A DNA stretch of 64,000 nt from positions 1 through 64,000 of the forward strand of contig CAJFIN010000001.1 of the NCBI GenBank assembly GCA_904381335.1, written 5' to 3'. Positions 41,318 through 54,620 of the stretch are shown in pieces. The notes under the pieces are model-generated. The model did not search any database. It was not told where the DNA came from and saw nothing but the letters and a program-made list of their open reading frames with translations. The DNA is from Candidatus Neoanaerotignum galli. Lineage in GTDB: Bacteria; Bacillota; Clostridia; Lachnospirales; Anaerotignaceae. The position numbers and the translations under genes are program-made. The stretch's first letter is position 1, and every line of letters begins with the position of its first letter.

Positions 41318-43092
41318 TATAGGCTCTCCTTTCTTTCCCGTTCCTGCTGCATTTGCGCAGTCATCTCTGCTTCTAAACGGTCAAAGGCTGCCTGCGTTTC
41401 CTTTTCCGGTACATACTTAAACCGGCCAATGCCCTCCCGCACTTCTAATGCTGTCAACCGGTCAATCAAAACTCCCTGTGCCAAGGCTTGCTGAGCCTGA
41501 TGGTAAAAATCCAGCAGCAGACGCATCAAAAAATACTGCTTTTGCAAAGAAGAATATGTGTCCACTTCATGGAAGGCATTTTGATGGAGGAAATCTTCTC
41601 GGATGGAACGAGCCGCTTCTAATTTCAGGCGGTCTTGCGCTGATAAAGCATCCATGCCCACCAACTGCACAATCTCATTTAACTCGGCTTCCTCCTGCAA
41701 AAGCTGCATCATTTCTGCCCGCAGCTCCATCCATTGCGGCGCGGCATGCTCTCTATACCAAGGTGTTAACGCATCTAAATACAAAGAATAACTATTGAGC
41801 CAATGTACCGCCGGAAAGTGTCGCTGATAAGCTAAATTGGCATCCAAACTCCAAAACACCTTCACAATACGCAGCGTAGCCTGGGTCACAGGTTCAGATG
41901 TATCTCCGCCAGCAGGGGATACAGCGCCAATAACCGTCAATGCCCCTTCCCGGTTTTCACTGCCCAAAGCGATCACCCGGCCGGCCCGTTCGTAAAACTG
42001 AGCCAAACGGGAACCCAAATAAGCAGGATAGCCTTCCTCACCAGGCATTTCTTCCAGTCGTCCAGACATTTCCCGCAGCGCCTCTGCCCAGCGGGAGGTG
42101 GAGTCCGCCATCAAAGCCACTGAGTAGCCCATATCCCGAAAATATTCTGCAATGGTAATGCCCGTATAAATCGAAGCTTCTCTGGCTGCCACAGGCATAT
42201 CTGATGTATTGGCAATCAGCACCGTTCGAGCCATCAGGGATTTTCCCGTTTTTGGATCCACCAGCTCCGGAAACTCATTTAATACATCTGTCATTTCATT
42301 GCCCCGCTCGCCACAACCAATATAAACCACAATATCTGCATCTGCCCATTTGGCCAGCTGATGCTGCACCACTGTCTTACCGGAGCCAAATGGCCCAGGC
42401 ACCGCAGCCACCCCTCCTTTTGCAATGGGGAAAAGGGTATCAATGACCCGCTGACCTGTGGTTAAAGGCATATCTGGTGATAATTTTTTCTGATACGGGC
42501 GGCCCCGGCGTACTGGCCATCGCTGCATAAACGTCAGCGGATGGTCAACTCCTGCTTCATCCCGCACCACAGCCACCACATCTTCCACCCGGTGATCCTC
42601 AGGATCAATCGAGATCAGTGTACCGGAAATGCCAGGAGGCACCATAATCTTATGACACACCACTTCCGTTTCCTGCACAATGCCCAAGACATCCCCGCTG
42701 GAAACAGCATCACCAGGAGACTTAAATACCTCCCAAGGCCAAACCGTTTCCCGGCTAAGCGCTGGAGCCTCTACGCCCCGCTCCAAAAGATTGCTGCCTG
42801 TGATACGCATAATTTCATCCAAAGGCCGCTGAATCCCATCATAAATACTGCCAATCAGACCTGGGCCCAGTTCCACACTCATAGGCATCCCCGTGGACTC
42901 GACTTCTTCGCCAGGGCCCAGGCCAGATGTTTCTTCATACACCTGAATCGATGCCAAATCCCCATGAATTTCAATGATCTCGCCAATGAGCCGCTGACTG
43001 CTGACCCGCACCACATCGGACATATTGGCGTTGCGCATGCCTTCCGCAATCACCAGCGGACCGGCGACTTTTTTTATGACACCTTTGCTCAT
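41317..43092 (-). CDS. V-type ATP synthase subunit A
   Basis: [70 protein letters not shown]. Confidence 0.97.
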   Translation of the reverse strand: MSKGVIKKVAGPLVIAEGMRNANMSDVVRVSSQRLIGEIIEIHGDLASIQVYEETSGLGPGEEVESTGMPMSVELGPGLIGSIYDGIQRPLDEIMRITGSNLLERGVEAPALSRETVWPWEVFKSPGDAVSSGDVLGIVQETEVVCHKIMVPPGISGTLISIDPEDHRVEDVVAVVRDEAGVDHPLTFMQRWPVRRGRPYQKKLSPDMPLTTGQRVIDTLFPIAKGGVAAVPGPFGSGKTVVQHQLAKWADADIVVYIGCGERGNEMTDVLNEFPELVDPKTGKSLMARTVLIANTSDMPVAAREASIYTGITIAEYFRDMGYSVALMADSTSRWAEALREMSGRLEEMPGEEGYPAYLGSRLAQFYERAGRVIALGSENREGALTVIGAVSPAGGDTSEPVTQATLRIVKVFWSLDANLAYQRHFPAVHWLNSYSLYLDALTPWYREHAAPQWMELRAEMMQLLQEEAELNEIVQLVGMDALSAQDRLKLEAARSIREDFLHQNAFHEVDTYSSLQKQYFLMRLLLDFYHQAQQALAQGVLIDRLTALEVREGIGRFKYVPEKETQAAFDRLEAEMTAQMQQERERKESL

Positions 43093-43103
43093 TGTCTGAC
43101 CTC

Positions 43104-43427
43104 CTATGATTCACTCTCCAATAAAATATTGGAGCCCACAGCCCGTTCGATGGACTGCCGTACAGCCCGTAAGCCCCAGCCTGTATTGCCAGTAACTCCA
43201 GGGATAAGAATAACCGCCGGCAGACCCTGATCCCGATAGGCGTCAATGGCTTTTGTCATTTCCGCAGCCAAGGCCTCCGTAATATAAATAATGCCATATC
43301 CCAATTCAGCTAATGACTGCAATTTTTTCGTCCCCTGTTTTCCATCTGTTACAACCACAGGAGTAAGGCCCAAGGCAGCAAAACCATAAATGCTGTCCCA
43401 ATCGCCCATTACTGCAATCTTATACAT
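43104..43427 (-). CDS. V-type ATP synthase subunit F
   Basis: [24 protein letters not shown]; operon position. Confidence 0.92.
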   Translation of the reverse strand: MYKIAVMGDWDSIYGFAALGLTPVVVTDGKQGTKKLQSLAELGYGIIYITEALAAEMTKAIDAYRDQGLPAVILIPGVTGNTGWGLRAVRQSIERAVGSNILLESES

Positions 43428-44379
43428 ACATCTCACCTATCCTTTCCCGAACCCATTGCGGCGGCAGATGGTTCCGTTTTGCCGAAAGGATCAGCCGTAC
43501 GGCCCGTATTTCGCTCTCTCTAGCCAGATAATAAGCTGCCAATGGCCCCAAGCCAAAGGGCTGGTATTTTTGTGGCCGGATCCGCTGCATGAATAGATCC
43601 CGACCCCATGTTTCAAAGGCAGATACTCCTTTTTGTAATGCCGGTAAACCACTGGCATATGCTGTCCGGCCTAAATAGGTAATCATGGTCTCTTCTCCTG
43701 CTAAAGCAGAAACGATAAGTTCTTCCTTGTCTAAAGAGTGACAAGGTGCCAATGCGAATGTCAAAAAATCCCGATCTTTTTTCAGCCGTACCGCCCGCAT
43801 GGCAATTTTAATATCGGCTAAGGCCACTGTTAACTCGCCATATACGGAGAAAAATTCATCACCCGTCCGCTCTGCTGCTTGAAGCACTGCTTCCAGCGCC
43901 GCTCGATCCAACAAACAGTCGGTTCGCTGGCCATCTTTTGTCTGCAATAAGATCCGCAAGGCTTCTTGGGCGCTTTGACGCATCCCTTCCGGCAGCAGGT
44001 CCCATTGATGATCCCGCACAGCTTGACGAATGACAGAAGCGGATATCAGACCATCAGGTAGGTAAGCTCCTTCATCTTCTATGCCACAGGCACATTCTTT
44101 GACGGCAGCCTTTAAATTATGGTAATCATTTTGACAGAAAAACACTTCAAATGCCAATTCATCCGGCACTAATTCCAGCAGCAGTGCCCGGGTTTTTTTC
44201 ATTTCGCCCTTCAGCATCGCCGATTCATCCAAGCTGCCATCCCAGCCCCGATCGCGCAAAAGGCGAAGGCAAGCATCTTCATCTGCTGCAAGCAGCAGCT
44301 GGTCTAAGAACCCCTGATCTAATAGTTTTGTCTCTTTCGCACGAATGCGGGCCACTGCATAACCATATTCTTCTTTCAT
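43420..44379 (-). CDS. V-type ATP synthase subunit C (V0D/AC39)
   Basis: YGYAVARIRAKETKLL; FEVFFCQNDYHNLKAAVK; operon position. Confidence 0.9.
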   Translation of the reverse strand: MKEEYGYAVARIRAKETKLLDQGFLDQLLLAADEDACLRLLRDRGWDGSLDESAMLKGEMKKTRALLLELVPDELAFEVFFCQNDYHNLKAAVKECACGIEDEGAYLPDGLISASVIRQAVRDHQWDLLPEGMRQSAQEALRILLQTKDGQRTDCLLDRAALEAVLQAAERTGDEFFSVYGELTVALADIKIAMRAVRLKKDRDFLTFALAPCHSLDKEELIVSALAGEETMITYLGRTAYASGLPALQKGVSAFETWGRDLFMQRIRPQKYQPFGLGPLAAYYLARESEIRAVRLILSAKRNHLPPQWVRERIGEMYV

Positions 44380-44405
44380 GCCTTTCCTCCTTTCCGTCTA
44401 TGCTG

Positions 44406-45002
44406 TTAGGAAAAGAGCAGCACCTGCAGCCGATCCCGCAGTTTTTCCGCCTCAGCGATAAAAAGGGCTTCTACCGAGCAGTTTTCTTCCACTCCGCCAT
44501 ACCGTAAAATACAGCCCCCCTCAATATGCACAGCCACCGGGTCCACTGAAAGAGCGGCGTTTTTTTTCTGCAAAGCCTCTGACATTTGGTTTTCCCAATC
44601 CTCAGGAAGCCGCGCCAAATCCCTGGCGCAAAAAGCTACTGTCCCTTTTTGCCCTTCCTGGGCACATTTTACCACCAAAGCCAGGCAAAAACGGAAATAA
44701 GATTGTGCCGGTTGATGCAGTAATGCTTCCTTTGCTTCCAGCAAAGCTTGTTGAATCAGCTGCTGCTTTTTTGCCAGCACGCCCTGCCGAAAGGAAAGCT
44801 GTGATGCGGAATGGCCCCGTTCCAGCAACTGCTGAGCCTGCTGATCTGCTTCTTGCTGTGCTGTTTGAAGGATTTGTACCGCATCAGCCTGGGCCTGGGC
44901 GATAAAGGCGTCTGCCTGGGCCTGGGCATCATGGAGCACATCTTGCGCCTCTTGCTGTCCTTCTAAGGCGATTTTTTGGAGGATCGTCTCCAATCCAGCC
45001 AT
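44406..45002 (-). CDS. V-type ATP synthase subunit E
   Basis: Coiled-coil MAGLETILQKIALEGQQEAQDVLHDAQAQADAFIAQAQADA; operon position. Confidence 0.85.
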   Translation of the reverse strand: MAGLETILQKIALEGQQEAQDVLHDAQAQADAFIAQAQADAVQILQTAQQEADQQAQQLLERGHSASQLSFRQGVLAKKQQLIQQALLEAKEALLHQPAQSYFRFCLALVVKCAQEGQKGTVAFCARDLARLPEDWENQMSEALQKKNAALSVDPVAVHIEGGCILRYGGVEENCSVEALFIAEAEKLRDRLQVLLFS

Positions 45003-45033
45003 AATATCCCCCCTTTGCTTTATCCTACTTTCA

Positions 45034-47540
<2,507 letters not shown>

Positions 47541-47558
47541 GGTGTTTCGCCTCCCTTC

Positions 47559-47882
47559 TTAGTGCTCTGGCGCCAAGAAAATTTGACTTACCGCCTCAAG
47601 CACCTGATTTTTACGAATTTGATAACATTCCTCTAACCGTTCCTGTTCCGCCTGCAACCATTGGTCACTTTCTTTTTGTTTTTGCAAACATTCTTCTTTG
47701 GCCGTCTGCAAAATCTGTTCTGTCTGTTTTTTTGCCTCGGCCTTGGCTTCTTCCCGCAGCTGATCTGCATTTTCTTTCGCCGACTGCACCAATGCTTCAG
47801 CCTGGGCTTTTGCCTGGGACACAGCCGCCTGGGCTTGCTCCTCTGCCTGGCGGATTGCTTCTAATGTTTCTTTTGCCACCAA
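47559..47882 (-). CDS. V-type ATP synthase peripheral-stalk subunit G/H-like
   Basis: 107-aa coiled coil at operon start (EALVQSAKENADQLREEAKAEAKKQTEQIL). Confidence 0.75.
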   Translation of the reverse strand: MVAKETLEAIRQAEEQAQAAVSQAKAQAEALVQSAKENADQLREEAKAEAKKQTEQILQTAKEECLQKQKESDQWLQAEQERLEECYQIRKNQVLEAVSQIFLAPEH

Positions 47883-48085
47883 AACACCTCCCCATTTGTT
47901 TTATGCAATCTATCTAAATTATAATTTCTTTATCTCTAAATTGCAACATTATTTCTTTCTTCTTCCCTGTTATTTTCTTTTCAAAGATAAAATAATAACA
48001 AAAAATAATCGGAATATTTTTTTATTTTTGACTTATTTTTCAAGCATATTTTCATGCCATGCACCCAATGATCCGGGATAAAATT

Positions 48086-48101
48086 TGTTTCATGTGAAAC
48101 A
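48086..48101. promoter_or_regulatory. parS variant (one mismatch)
   Basis: TGTTTCATGTGAAACA versus canonical TGTTTCACGTGAAACA. Confidence 0.75.
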
Positions 48102-48164
48102 AAAAAAGTCTTTTCTTTTTTCATAAAATCGTTCATAATAAAACTAACAAGGAGGTAACTACCA

Positions 48165-49121
48165 ATGAAATGGAAAAAAACCCTCTCCGCAGCTGCTTTC
48201 ATCCTCGGCACAGCCGGCTTTGCAGCAGCTTGGCAGCAGTGTCTCTTTTTTCTGGCCCAACAAAATGACCCAGAAAAACCGGAACAATTTTATTTATGGC
48301 ACCAAAACCGGATTCATTACAAAAAATCTGGTCAAGGCCCTCCGATTTTACTGCTGCACAGTCTTTGTCCTGGCGCCAGCCACCGAGAATTTTCTGCCAT
48401 CATCCAGCAGCTTTCAAAACACTTTACCGTTTATCGGCCAGACCTATTGGGCTATGGTTTTTCTGATTGCCCAAAAATCACCTATACTTCTTATACCGAT
48501 GCCTGTATGATCCAGGATTTTATTGCCAATGTCATTCAAGCACCTTGTTTTGCCTTAGGCGTTAATGGCTCTGCCACAGCTTTAACCGTGGCCGCAGCGC
48601 TTGATCCAACAAAATTTCGCCGTCTTTTTCTGCTTTCTCCCACAGGAATCACCGACCCTGTCGCACAAAATAGAGATCGCTTAATTCAACGGATATTGGA
48701 ACTGCCGTTTTATGGTACCATGAAATATCTATCCGCTGTTTCCCGGCGAAAAATCGCCTACTTTTTAAAAAAAGATGGCTTCTATGCCCCGGAAAAAGTG
48801 ACAAAAGAACTAGTGGATCAGTTTTATTTTCCTTCTCACAGCGCCAATACAGCCGCTCGGTTTAGTTATGCATCCCAAAAGGCTCATTTTCGAACCATGA
48901 CCTTTTTGCCCTTTTTCCAAAAACTTACCGTGCCATATGCCATTGGCTGGGGAGAAGAAAACAAAGAAAATCCCATAGAAAATATGGCTATGCTGGAGAA
49001 ACTGCACCCGGAAAAGCCCTACTATATCTTTGAAAAAACGCGGCTTTTTCCTCATTTGGAAAACCCTGCCGCCTTTTCACAGTTATTGCAGCAAGAAATG
49101 AAAGAAAAAAAATTGGAGTGA
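48165..49121 (+). CDS. Alpha/beta hydrolase
   Basis: PILLLHSLCPGASHREFSAII, VYRPDLLGYGFSD, LGVNGSATALTVAAAL nucleophile-elbow-like region, signal/TM N-terminus. Confidence 0.82.
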   Translation: MKWKKTLSAAAFILGTAGFAAAWQQCLFFLAQQNDPEKPEQFYLWHQNRIHYKKSGQGPPILLLHSLCPGASHREFSAIIQQLSKHFTVYRPDLLGYGFSDCPKITYTSYTDACMIQDFIANVIQAPCFALGVNGSATALTVAAALDPTKFRRLFLLSPTGITDPVAQNRDRLIQRILELPFYGTMKYLSAVSRRKIAYFLKKDGFYAPEKVTKELVDQFYFPSHSANTAARFSYASQKAHFRTMTFLPFFQKLTVPYAIGWGEENKENPIENMAMLEKLHPEKPYYIFEKTRLFPHLENPAAFSQLLQQEMKEKKLE

Positions 49122-49128
49122 ATCAACC

Positions 49129-49647
49129 ATGAACAATGAAACACCAAATCAGCCGGAAACCATGACGGAAGCAGAAAAAGAACAACATTTTCAAGAGGTC
49201 ATTGAATATGTCATCAACTATACCAAAAGCGATTATGGCAGCGGCATCATGAAACTAATGCAGCCAGAATTGATTCGCTGCAGTCTCAAAGAAAAAGAAG
49301 TGGTCATCCACCATCATGTGGAAGATTGGGAATTAAATCCCCAAGGTTCTATGCATGGCGGATTGTTATGCGCCGCTTTTGATAACGCCTATGGCATGAT
49401 CTCCCATTATTTTAGTGATAACAGTTTCATCACTACCGTGGATCTTTCTACCCGGTTTTTAAAACCCATTCCTGCCGGCAGCAATTTATCCATCCGTGTA
49501 CAAGCCCGTTCCACAGGCCGCACGCTCATCAGTTTAACCGGAGAAGCTTATCTGGACAGCGGATTACTCGTTGCCACCAGCAGCGCTACCTTTATGATCC
49601 TGCGGGGGAAACCAACCCAGATCAACAAATTACACATTCAAAATTAA
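49129..49647 (+). CDS. PaaI-like hotdog thioesterase family protein
   Basis: MHGGLLCAAFDNAYGMISHYFSDNSFITTVDLSTRFLKPIPAG. Confidence 0.85.
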   Translation: MNNETPNQPETMTEAEKEQHFQEVIEYVINYTKSDYGSGIMKLMQPELIRCSLKEKEVVIHHHVEDWELNPQGSMHGGLLCAAFDNAYGMISHYFSDNSFITTVDLSTRFLKPIPAGSNLSIRVQARSTGRTLISLTGEAYLDSGLLVATSSATFMILRGKPTQINKLHIQN

Positions 49648-49675
49648 TGAAACAAAAAAGGAAGGAAGGATTTTT

Positions 49676-50167
49676 ATGAGAAGAAAAGACCGTGACATTA
49701 CCAATAATAAGGCAAGAATTTGCGCACTGTTGGACCGGACCAGCCATATGGTGCTGACCATTCCAGATGATCCCATGCCCTATACCGTGCCCATTAGCTA
49801 TGGATATGAACAAACAGAGCAGGGATTTCGGTTTTATTTTCATTGCGCCAAAGAGGGCCGGAAAGTGACTTTGCTCCAGCAGTACAGCACCATCGGCGTT
49901 TGCGTATGCCGGGCAGCAGAACTGATCAAAAGCGATATCTCCTGCAAATATGGTACGGAATTTGAAAGCCTTCTTGGTACCGGCACTGCCTGTGAAATAA
50001 CAGATCCAAACGAAAAGATCCATGCCTTGACAGTGCTGTTAAAGCGGTATGACGCCAATGCGCCCATTCATTTTGGAGAAAAAATCCTGGCAGCTACCAA
50101 AGTGTATGCCATTGATGTAAAAGACTATACGGCAAAAGCCAACTTTGAACTGGAAGAAACAAAATAA
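49676..50167 (+). CDS. Pyridoxamine 5'-phosphate oxidase family (FMN-binding split barrel) protein
   Basis: MRRKDRDITNNKARICALLDRTSHMVLTIPDDPMPYTVPISYGYE; FYFHCAKEGRK. Confidence 0.85.
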   Translation: MRRKDRDITNNKARICALLDRTSHMVLTIPDDPMPYTVPISYGYEQTEQGFRFYFHCAKEGRKVTLLQQYSTIGVCVCRAAELIKSDISCKYGTEFESLLGTGTACEITDPNEKIHALTVLLKRYDANAPIHFGEKILAATKVYAIDVKDYTAKANFELEETK

Positions 50168-50188
50168 AAATCTAAAGTAAAAAATCAC

Positions 50189-50227
50189 ACCGTCCCCCCT
50201 CAAGTGGTCCACCTGAGGGGGGACGGT
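50189..50227. repeat. Near-perfect 39-bp inverted repeat, REP-like
   Basis: ACCGTCCCCCCTCAAGTGG-T-CCACCTGAGGGGGGACGGT, one mismatch. Confidence 0.8.
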
Positions 50228-50875
50228 GATATATGATGATAAAATAACCATAATAAAAATTCATTGCTATTTTCAAGGGAAAAAGTGGATCTTCCCATTT
50301 TCATTTACACCATAGCCATGATAAAAACAAGATAGTATGCCGGATTTGCCTACATCGCATATTGACAAATACCCAGCTAATGATCAAGAGAATTTGAAAT
50401 TACTTTTTTCTGATTTAGTTGATTTAACTAGAAATTATCCTGGATCTTTATCCTTCGGATGGATTTATCTTTTCAACTGAAAAACAGCTCATTTTAGATA
50501 TACGAAATATTGTCTTTATGCCATCCCTTCTTTTTCCACTGAATGATTTCCTCTTTTTACAGTGTCTCATTACTGCCAATCCCTTTCATCAGCTATGGAT
50601 CATCCATTGAAGTAGACAAAAATTGTTGTTGCTTTCCACGCCATACGATAGTTCATCTAAGAGAGCTAATGATAAGTTTTCCCCAAAATAGGAGCTATGC
50701 TCTAAAAAACAGTGGATATCCGCCCTTCTTTTCAGCGAAACATGGGGATAACTAGCTTTTTTTCTTCTTTTTCGTTTCTTTTTGAAAGAAAGATTCTCTT
50801 TCAATAGAAAAATATGGTTGATATACTAAAAGAAACCATTTTAGAACACAAAAGAAAAAAGGAGCGTGACCCATT

Positions 50876-51715
50876 ATGGCAGAAGCCATCCGTTTTTCTG
50901 ATTTTTATCCGGTAAAAGACGACAAACAACAGCCACAAATCCAATCGCTGCCCATAGAGCAAATCAAAACCAGTCCAAACCAAAGCCGCCGTTATCTCTA
51001 TGATACCTCTCTGGATTCTTTGGTTAAAAGTATTCGGGAGGTTGGCGTACTTCAGCCAATTACCGTGCGAAAAATGGGAGAAGCACAGTATGAATTGGTT
51101 TGTGGAGAGCGAAGGTTACGGGCCGCTCGGCTGGCAGGACAGACCACCATTCCAGCCATACTGCGATCTGCCAATGATGGGAAAAGCGCTCTGCTGGCGC
51201 TGACAGAAAACCTGCAAAGACAAGATTTACATTTTTTAGAAGAAGCAGCTGGCATCCAAAGCCTGATCCAAGAATATGGCCTGACACAAGAAGAAGCTGC
51301 CAGAAAACTGGGAAAAAGCCAATCTGCTATCTCCAATAAGCTTCGGCTTCTTCGGCTCAGTGAGCCCGTAAAAAAAATGATCTTAACACACCATCTGACC
51401 GAACGTCATGCCCGGGCACTCCTACGAATCCCTCAAGAGCAGCAAATGTTAGAAGTTGTGCATCGAGTTGTAGTAGAAGAATTAAATGTAAAAAAAACCG
51501 AAGAATTGGTATCCCAGGTCATGGCAGACCTACGAGACCAGTTGGTGCAAAGCCATGACCAAAAAGTAAAGCGCAGTTTAGGCGATCTGCGGCTCATTAC
51601 CAACAGTGTAAAACAAACAGTGCAGCTGATCCGACAAGCTGGGATCAAAGCCGCTTATGAAATCGAAGAAGAACAGGATAAATGTGAAGTAAAAATACAT
51701 ATTGAGTTAGGATAA
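50876..51715 (+). CDS. noc: ParB/RepB/Spo0J family protein, Noc-like
   Basis: LPIEQIKTSPNQSRRYLYDTSLDSLVKSIREVGVLQPITVR; VCGERRLRAARLAG; LGKSQSAISNKLRLLRL; TERHARALLRI...LNVKKTEELV resembles Noc. Confidence 0.75.
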   Translation: MAEAIRFSDFYPVKDDKQQPQIQSLPIEQIKTSPNQSRRYLYDTSLDSLVKSIREVGVLQPITVRKMGEAQYELVCGERRLRAARLAGQTTIPAILRSANDGKSALLALTENLQRQDLHFLEEAAGIQSLIQEYGLTQEEAARKLGKSQSAISNKLRLLRLSEPVKKMILTHHLTERHARALLRIPQEQQMLEVVHRVVVEELNVKKTEELVSQVMADLRDQLVQSHDQKVKRSLGDLRLITNSVKQTVQLIRQAGIKAAYEIEEEQDKCEVKIHIELG

Positions 51716-51820
51716 AGCATCAAATTTCTGTGATATCCTCATCAGGTTTCAAAACAGCCATCTGCTATCCTCTGAAAACCAACGAAAACGATAAGATAGA
51801 GATCCCACAGAATCCACTTT

Positions 51821-51850
51821 GATTCATTTTGATTCATTTTGATTCATTTT
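51821..51850. repeat. Three tandem copies of a 10-bp repeat
   Basis: GATTCATTTT x3, perfect. Confidence 0.95.
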
Positions 51851-52004
51851 TTGCCAATTGTTAGGCTTCTCTGATTCGCCAGAAAGAACATGTCAAATCA
51901 GTAAGAAACCAAACGATCTCTACCAGACATGAAACCGCCATAGCAACTGCCCTTCTTTATCAGCCATACTTTGAAAAACAATGCCACTTTTTCAACAAAA
52001 ATAT

Positions 52005-52037
52005 AAAAAAACAGCCAAAAAATATGGCTGTTTTTTT
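52005..52037. terminator. Bidirectional terminator between noc-like gene and gyrA
   Basis: AAAAAAACAGCCA/TGGCTGTTTTTTT. Confidence 0.85.
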
Positions 52038-52076
52038 ATATTTGATCACATGATATGTATTTAATAGAGAGACATT

Positions 52077-54602
52077 TTACGCTTCATCTTCCGGCAGATC
52101 CGCCAAATTTTGAGCAACCAGCGTTTCTAAATCCTCCTGAGGATGAGATGACTGCACATCTTCCACATCTTCTTCCTGGATTTTTGCTACCCCCACCACT
52201 TTGACGCCATCTGCCACTTGAATCAATTTCACACCTTGACTAATCCGGCCAACGGTGGAGATATCTCCCCCACGCAAACGGATAATCACGCCTTCATTGG
52301 TCACCAACATCACTTCTTCTTGGTCATTAATGACGATACTAGAAACCAGAGGACCCGTTTTATCGGTAATGGCATGAATCTTTACCCCTTGTCCGCCCCG
52401 GTTCTGCAAGTGAAATTCTGAGCTGAGGGTACGTTTGCCATACCCATTTTCTGTGACATTTAAAATCTGATCTCCATCCGTGATGATACCGGCAGAAATC
52501 ACATAGTCTCCTTCTTTTAACTTAATCGCACGCACCCCGGTGGCCACTCGGCCCATGGCTCGAGCATCTTCCACATGGAAACGGATTCCCATACCATAAC
52601 GGGTGGCAACAAAAATTTCATCTCCATCTCCTGCTAACAACACCTGAATGAGCGCATCTCCTTCCCGAAGATTGATGGCATTTAGGCCGCCCTTTCGGAT
52701 ATTCCGATAGCTCATCATATCTGTCCGCTTGATAACGCCCTCTTTGGTTACCATGACAAAATATCTGTCTTTTTGCAGCTTTTTCACTGGGATGACAGCA
52801 GTAATCGTTTCATCGGCAGAAAGTTCCAACAAATTAACAATGGCTACGCCGCGGGCCGTTCTACCTGCTTCAGGAATCTGATACCCTTTTAGACGGTATA
52901 CCTTACCGAAGTTGGTAAAAAAGAGCACTGTATCCAAATTAGAAGAGATGAAGAGATCTTTGACAAAGTCCTCCTCCCGGGTTTGCATACCGATAATGCC
53001 TTTACCGCCCCGGTTCTGGCTTCGATACGTATCTAACGGCGTCCGTTTGATGTAATGAAGGTGGGACATGGTAAACACGTCCGTTTCTTCTTCGATCAAG
53101 TCTTCAATATCAATTTCGCCTGGATTATCCAAAATCTCTGTACGGCGGGAATCGGCATATTTTGCTTTAATGGCCAAAATTTCTTCTCGAATCACACCAT
53201 ATAACACAGCTTCATCAGCCAAGATAGATTTATAATATTGAATCTTTTGCAGCAGATCCTGATATTCCGCATCAATCTTTTCATGCTCCAAGCCTTGCAA
53301 ACGGCGCAGCTGCATTTCCAAAATGGCCTGAGACTGTATTTCAGAAAGCTGAAACCGCTCCATCAGTCTTTCTTTTGCATCATCATAACTTTCACGGATG
53401 GTGCGGATCACCTCATCAATATGATCTAAAGCAATGCGCAGCCCTTCTAAGATATGGGCCCGGCGTTCTGCCTTATCCAAGTCAAACTGGGTCCGGCGGC
53501 GCACCACATCTTCCTGATGCTTGAGATATTCCTCCAAAGCCGTTTTCAGATTGAGAACCTCTGGCCGACCGTCCACCAGCGCCAGCATGATCACGCCAAA
53601 ACTCTCCTGCAGCTGGGTATACTGATACAGCTGGTTTAACACCACATTGGCATTGACATCTTTTTTCAAATCAATGGTAATTTTAATGCCTTCTCCAGCG
53701 GATTGATCTACAATATCCCGAATACCTTCGATCTTTTTCTCCCGCACCAAATCGGCAATTTTTTCCACCAAGCGGGCCTTATTAACCTGATAAGGGATTT
53801 CCGTAATTACAATCTTTTCATACCCATGTCCGGCTGGTTCAATCTCCGCCCGACCACGCACCAAAATCTTTCCTCGGCCCGTACGGTAGGCAGCTCGGAT
53901 GCCACTGCGGCCCAAAATAGTAGCACCAGTGGGAAAATCTGGGCCATGGATACACTCTATCAGTTCTTCCACATCCGTTTGACGATGCTCATTGATCTGG
54001 TTATCAATGATCTTTACTACCCCATCAATCACTTCACCCAAGTTATGCGGCGGAATATTGGTGGCCATACCAACGGCAATACCGGATGACCCATTGATGA
54101 GCAAATTCGGAATACGAGATGGCAGCACCGAAGGTTCTTTTTCATTACCATCATAGTTTGGCACAAAATCTACGGTATTTTTTTCAATATCCGCCAACAT
54201 TTCAGCGGAAATTCGGCTTAACCGTGCCTCGGTATAACGGCTGGCTGCAGCGCCATCACCATCAATGGAGCCAAAATTGCCATGGCCATCCACCAATGGA
54301 TAACGCATAGAAAAATTCTGCGCCATCCGGACCATTGCCTGATAAATAGAGCTATCCCCATGGGGATGATACTTACCCATGGTATCACCCACAATACGGG
54401 CAGATTTACGATAGCCCTTTGAGGGATCCAGATTCATCTCGTTCATGGCGTAAAGAATCCGGCGGTGCACTGGCTTTAAACCATCCCGCACATCGGGCAG
54501 AGCCCGGGAAACGATAACGCTCATGGCATAGTCGATATAATATTGCTTCATTTCTTCGCCAATATCGACTTCTATCATTTTATCGATCTGCTGTTCACTC
54601 AT
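52077..54602 (-). CDS. gyrA: DNA gyrase subunit A
   Basis: [48 protein letters not shown]-like ([28 protein letters not shown]). Confidence 0.97.
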   Translation of the reverse strand: MSEQQIDKMIEVDIGEEMKQYYIDYAMSVIVSRALPDVRDGLKPVHRRILYAMNEMNLDPSKGYRKSARIVGDTMGKYHPHGDSSIYQAMVRMAQNFSMRYPLVDGHGNFGSIDGDGAAASRYTEARLSRISAEMLADIEKNTVDFVPNYDGNEKEPSVLPSRIPNLLINGSSGIAVGMATNIPPHNLGEVIDGVVKIIDNQINEHRQTDVEELIECIHGPDFPTGATILGRSGIRAAYRTGRGKILVRGRAEIEPAGHGYEKIVITEIPYQVNKARLVEKIADLVREKKIEGIRDIVDQSAGEGIKITIDLKKDVNANVVLNQLYQYTQLQESFGVIMLALVDGRPEVLNLKTALEEYLKHQEDVVRRRTQFDLDKAERRAHILEGLRIALDHIDEVIRTIRESYDDAKERLMERFQLSEIQSQAILEMQLRRLQGLEHEKIDAEYQDLLQKIQYYKSILADEAVLYGVIREEILAIKAKYADSRRTEILDNPGEIDIEDLIEEETDVFTMSHLHYIKRTPLDTYRSQNRGGKGIIGMQTREEDFVKDLFISSNLDTVLFFTNFGKVYRLKGYQIPEAGRTARGVAIVNLLELSADETITAVIPVKKLQKDRYFVMVTKEGVIKRTDMMSYRNIRKGGLNAINLREGDALIQVLLAGDGDEIFVATRYGMGIRFHVEDARAMGRVATGVRAIKLKEGDYVISAGIITDGDQILNVTENGYGKRTLSSEFHLQNRGGQGVKIHAITDKTGPLVSSIVINDQEEVMLVTNEGVIIRLRGGDISTVGRISQGVKLIQVADGVKVVGVAKIQEEDVEDVQSSHPQEDLETLVAQNLADLPEDEA

Positions 54603-54620
54603 GCCTTTGCCTCTCTCCCC

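Noticed and set aside
53238-54310. Plus-strand ORFs antisense to gyrA in the ORF track
   Set aside because: Shadow ORFs inside a strongly conserved gene; no RBS or recognizable domain.
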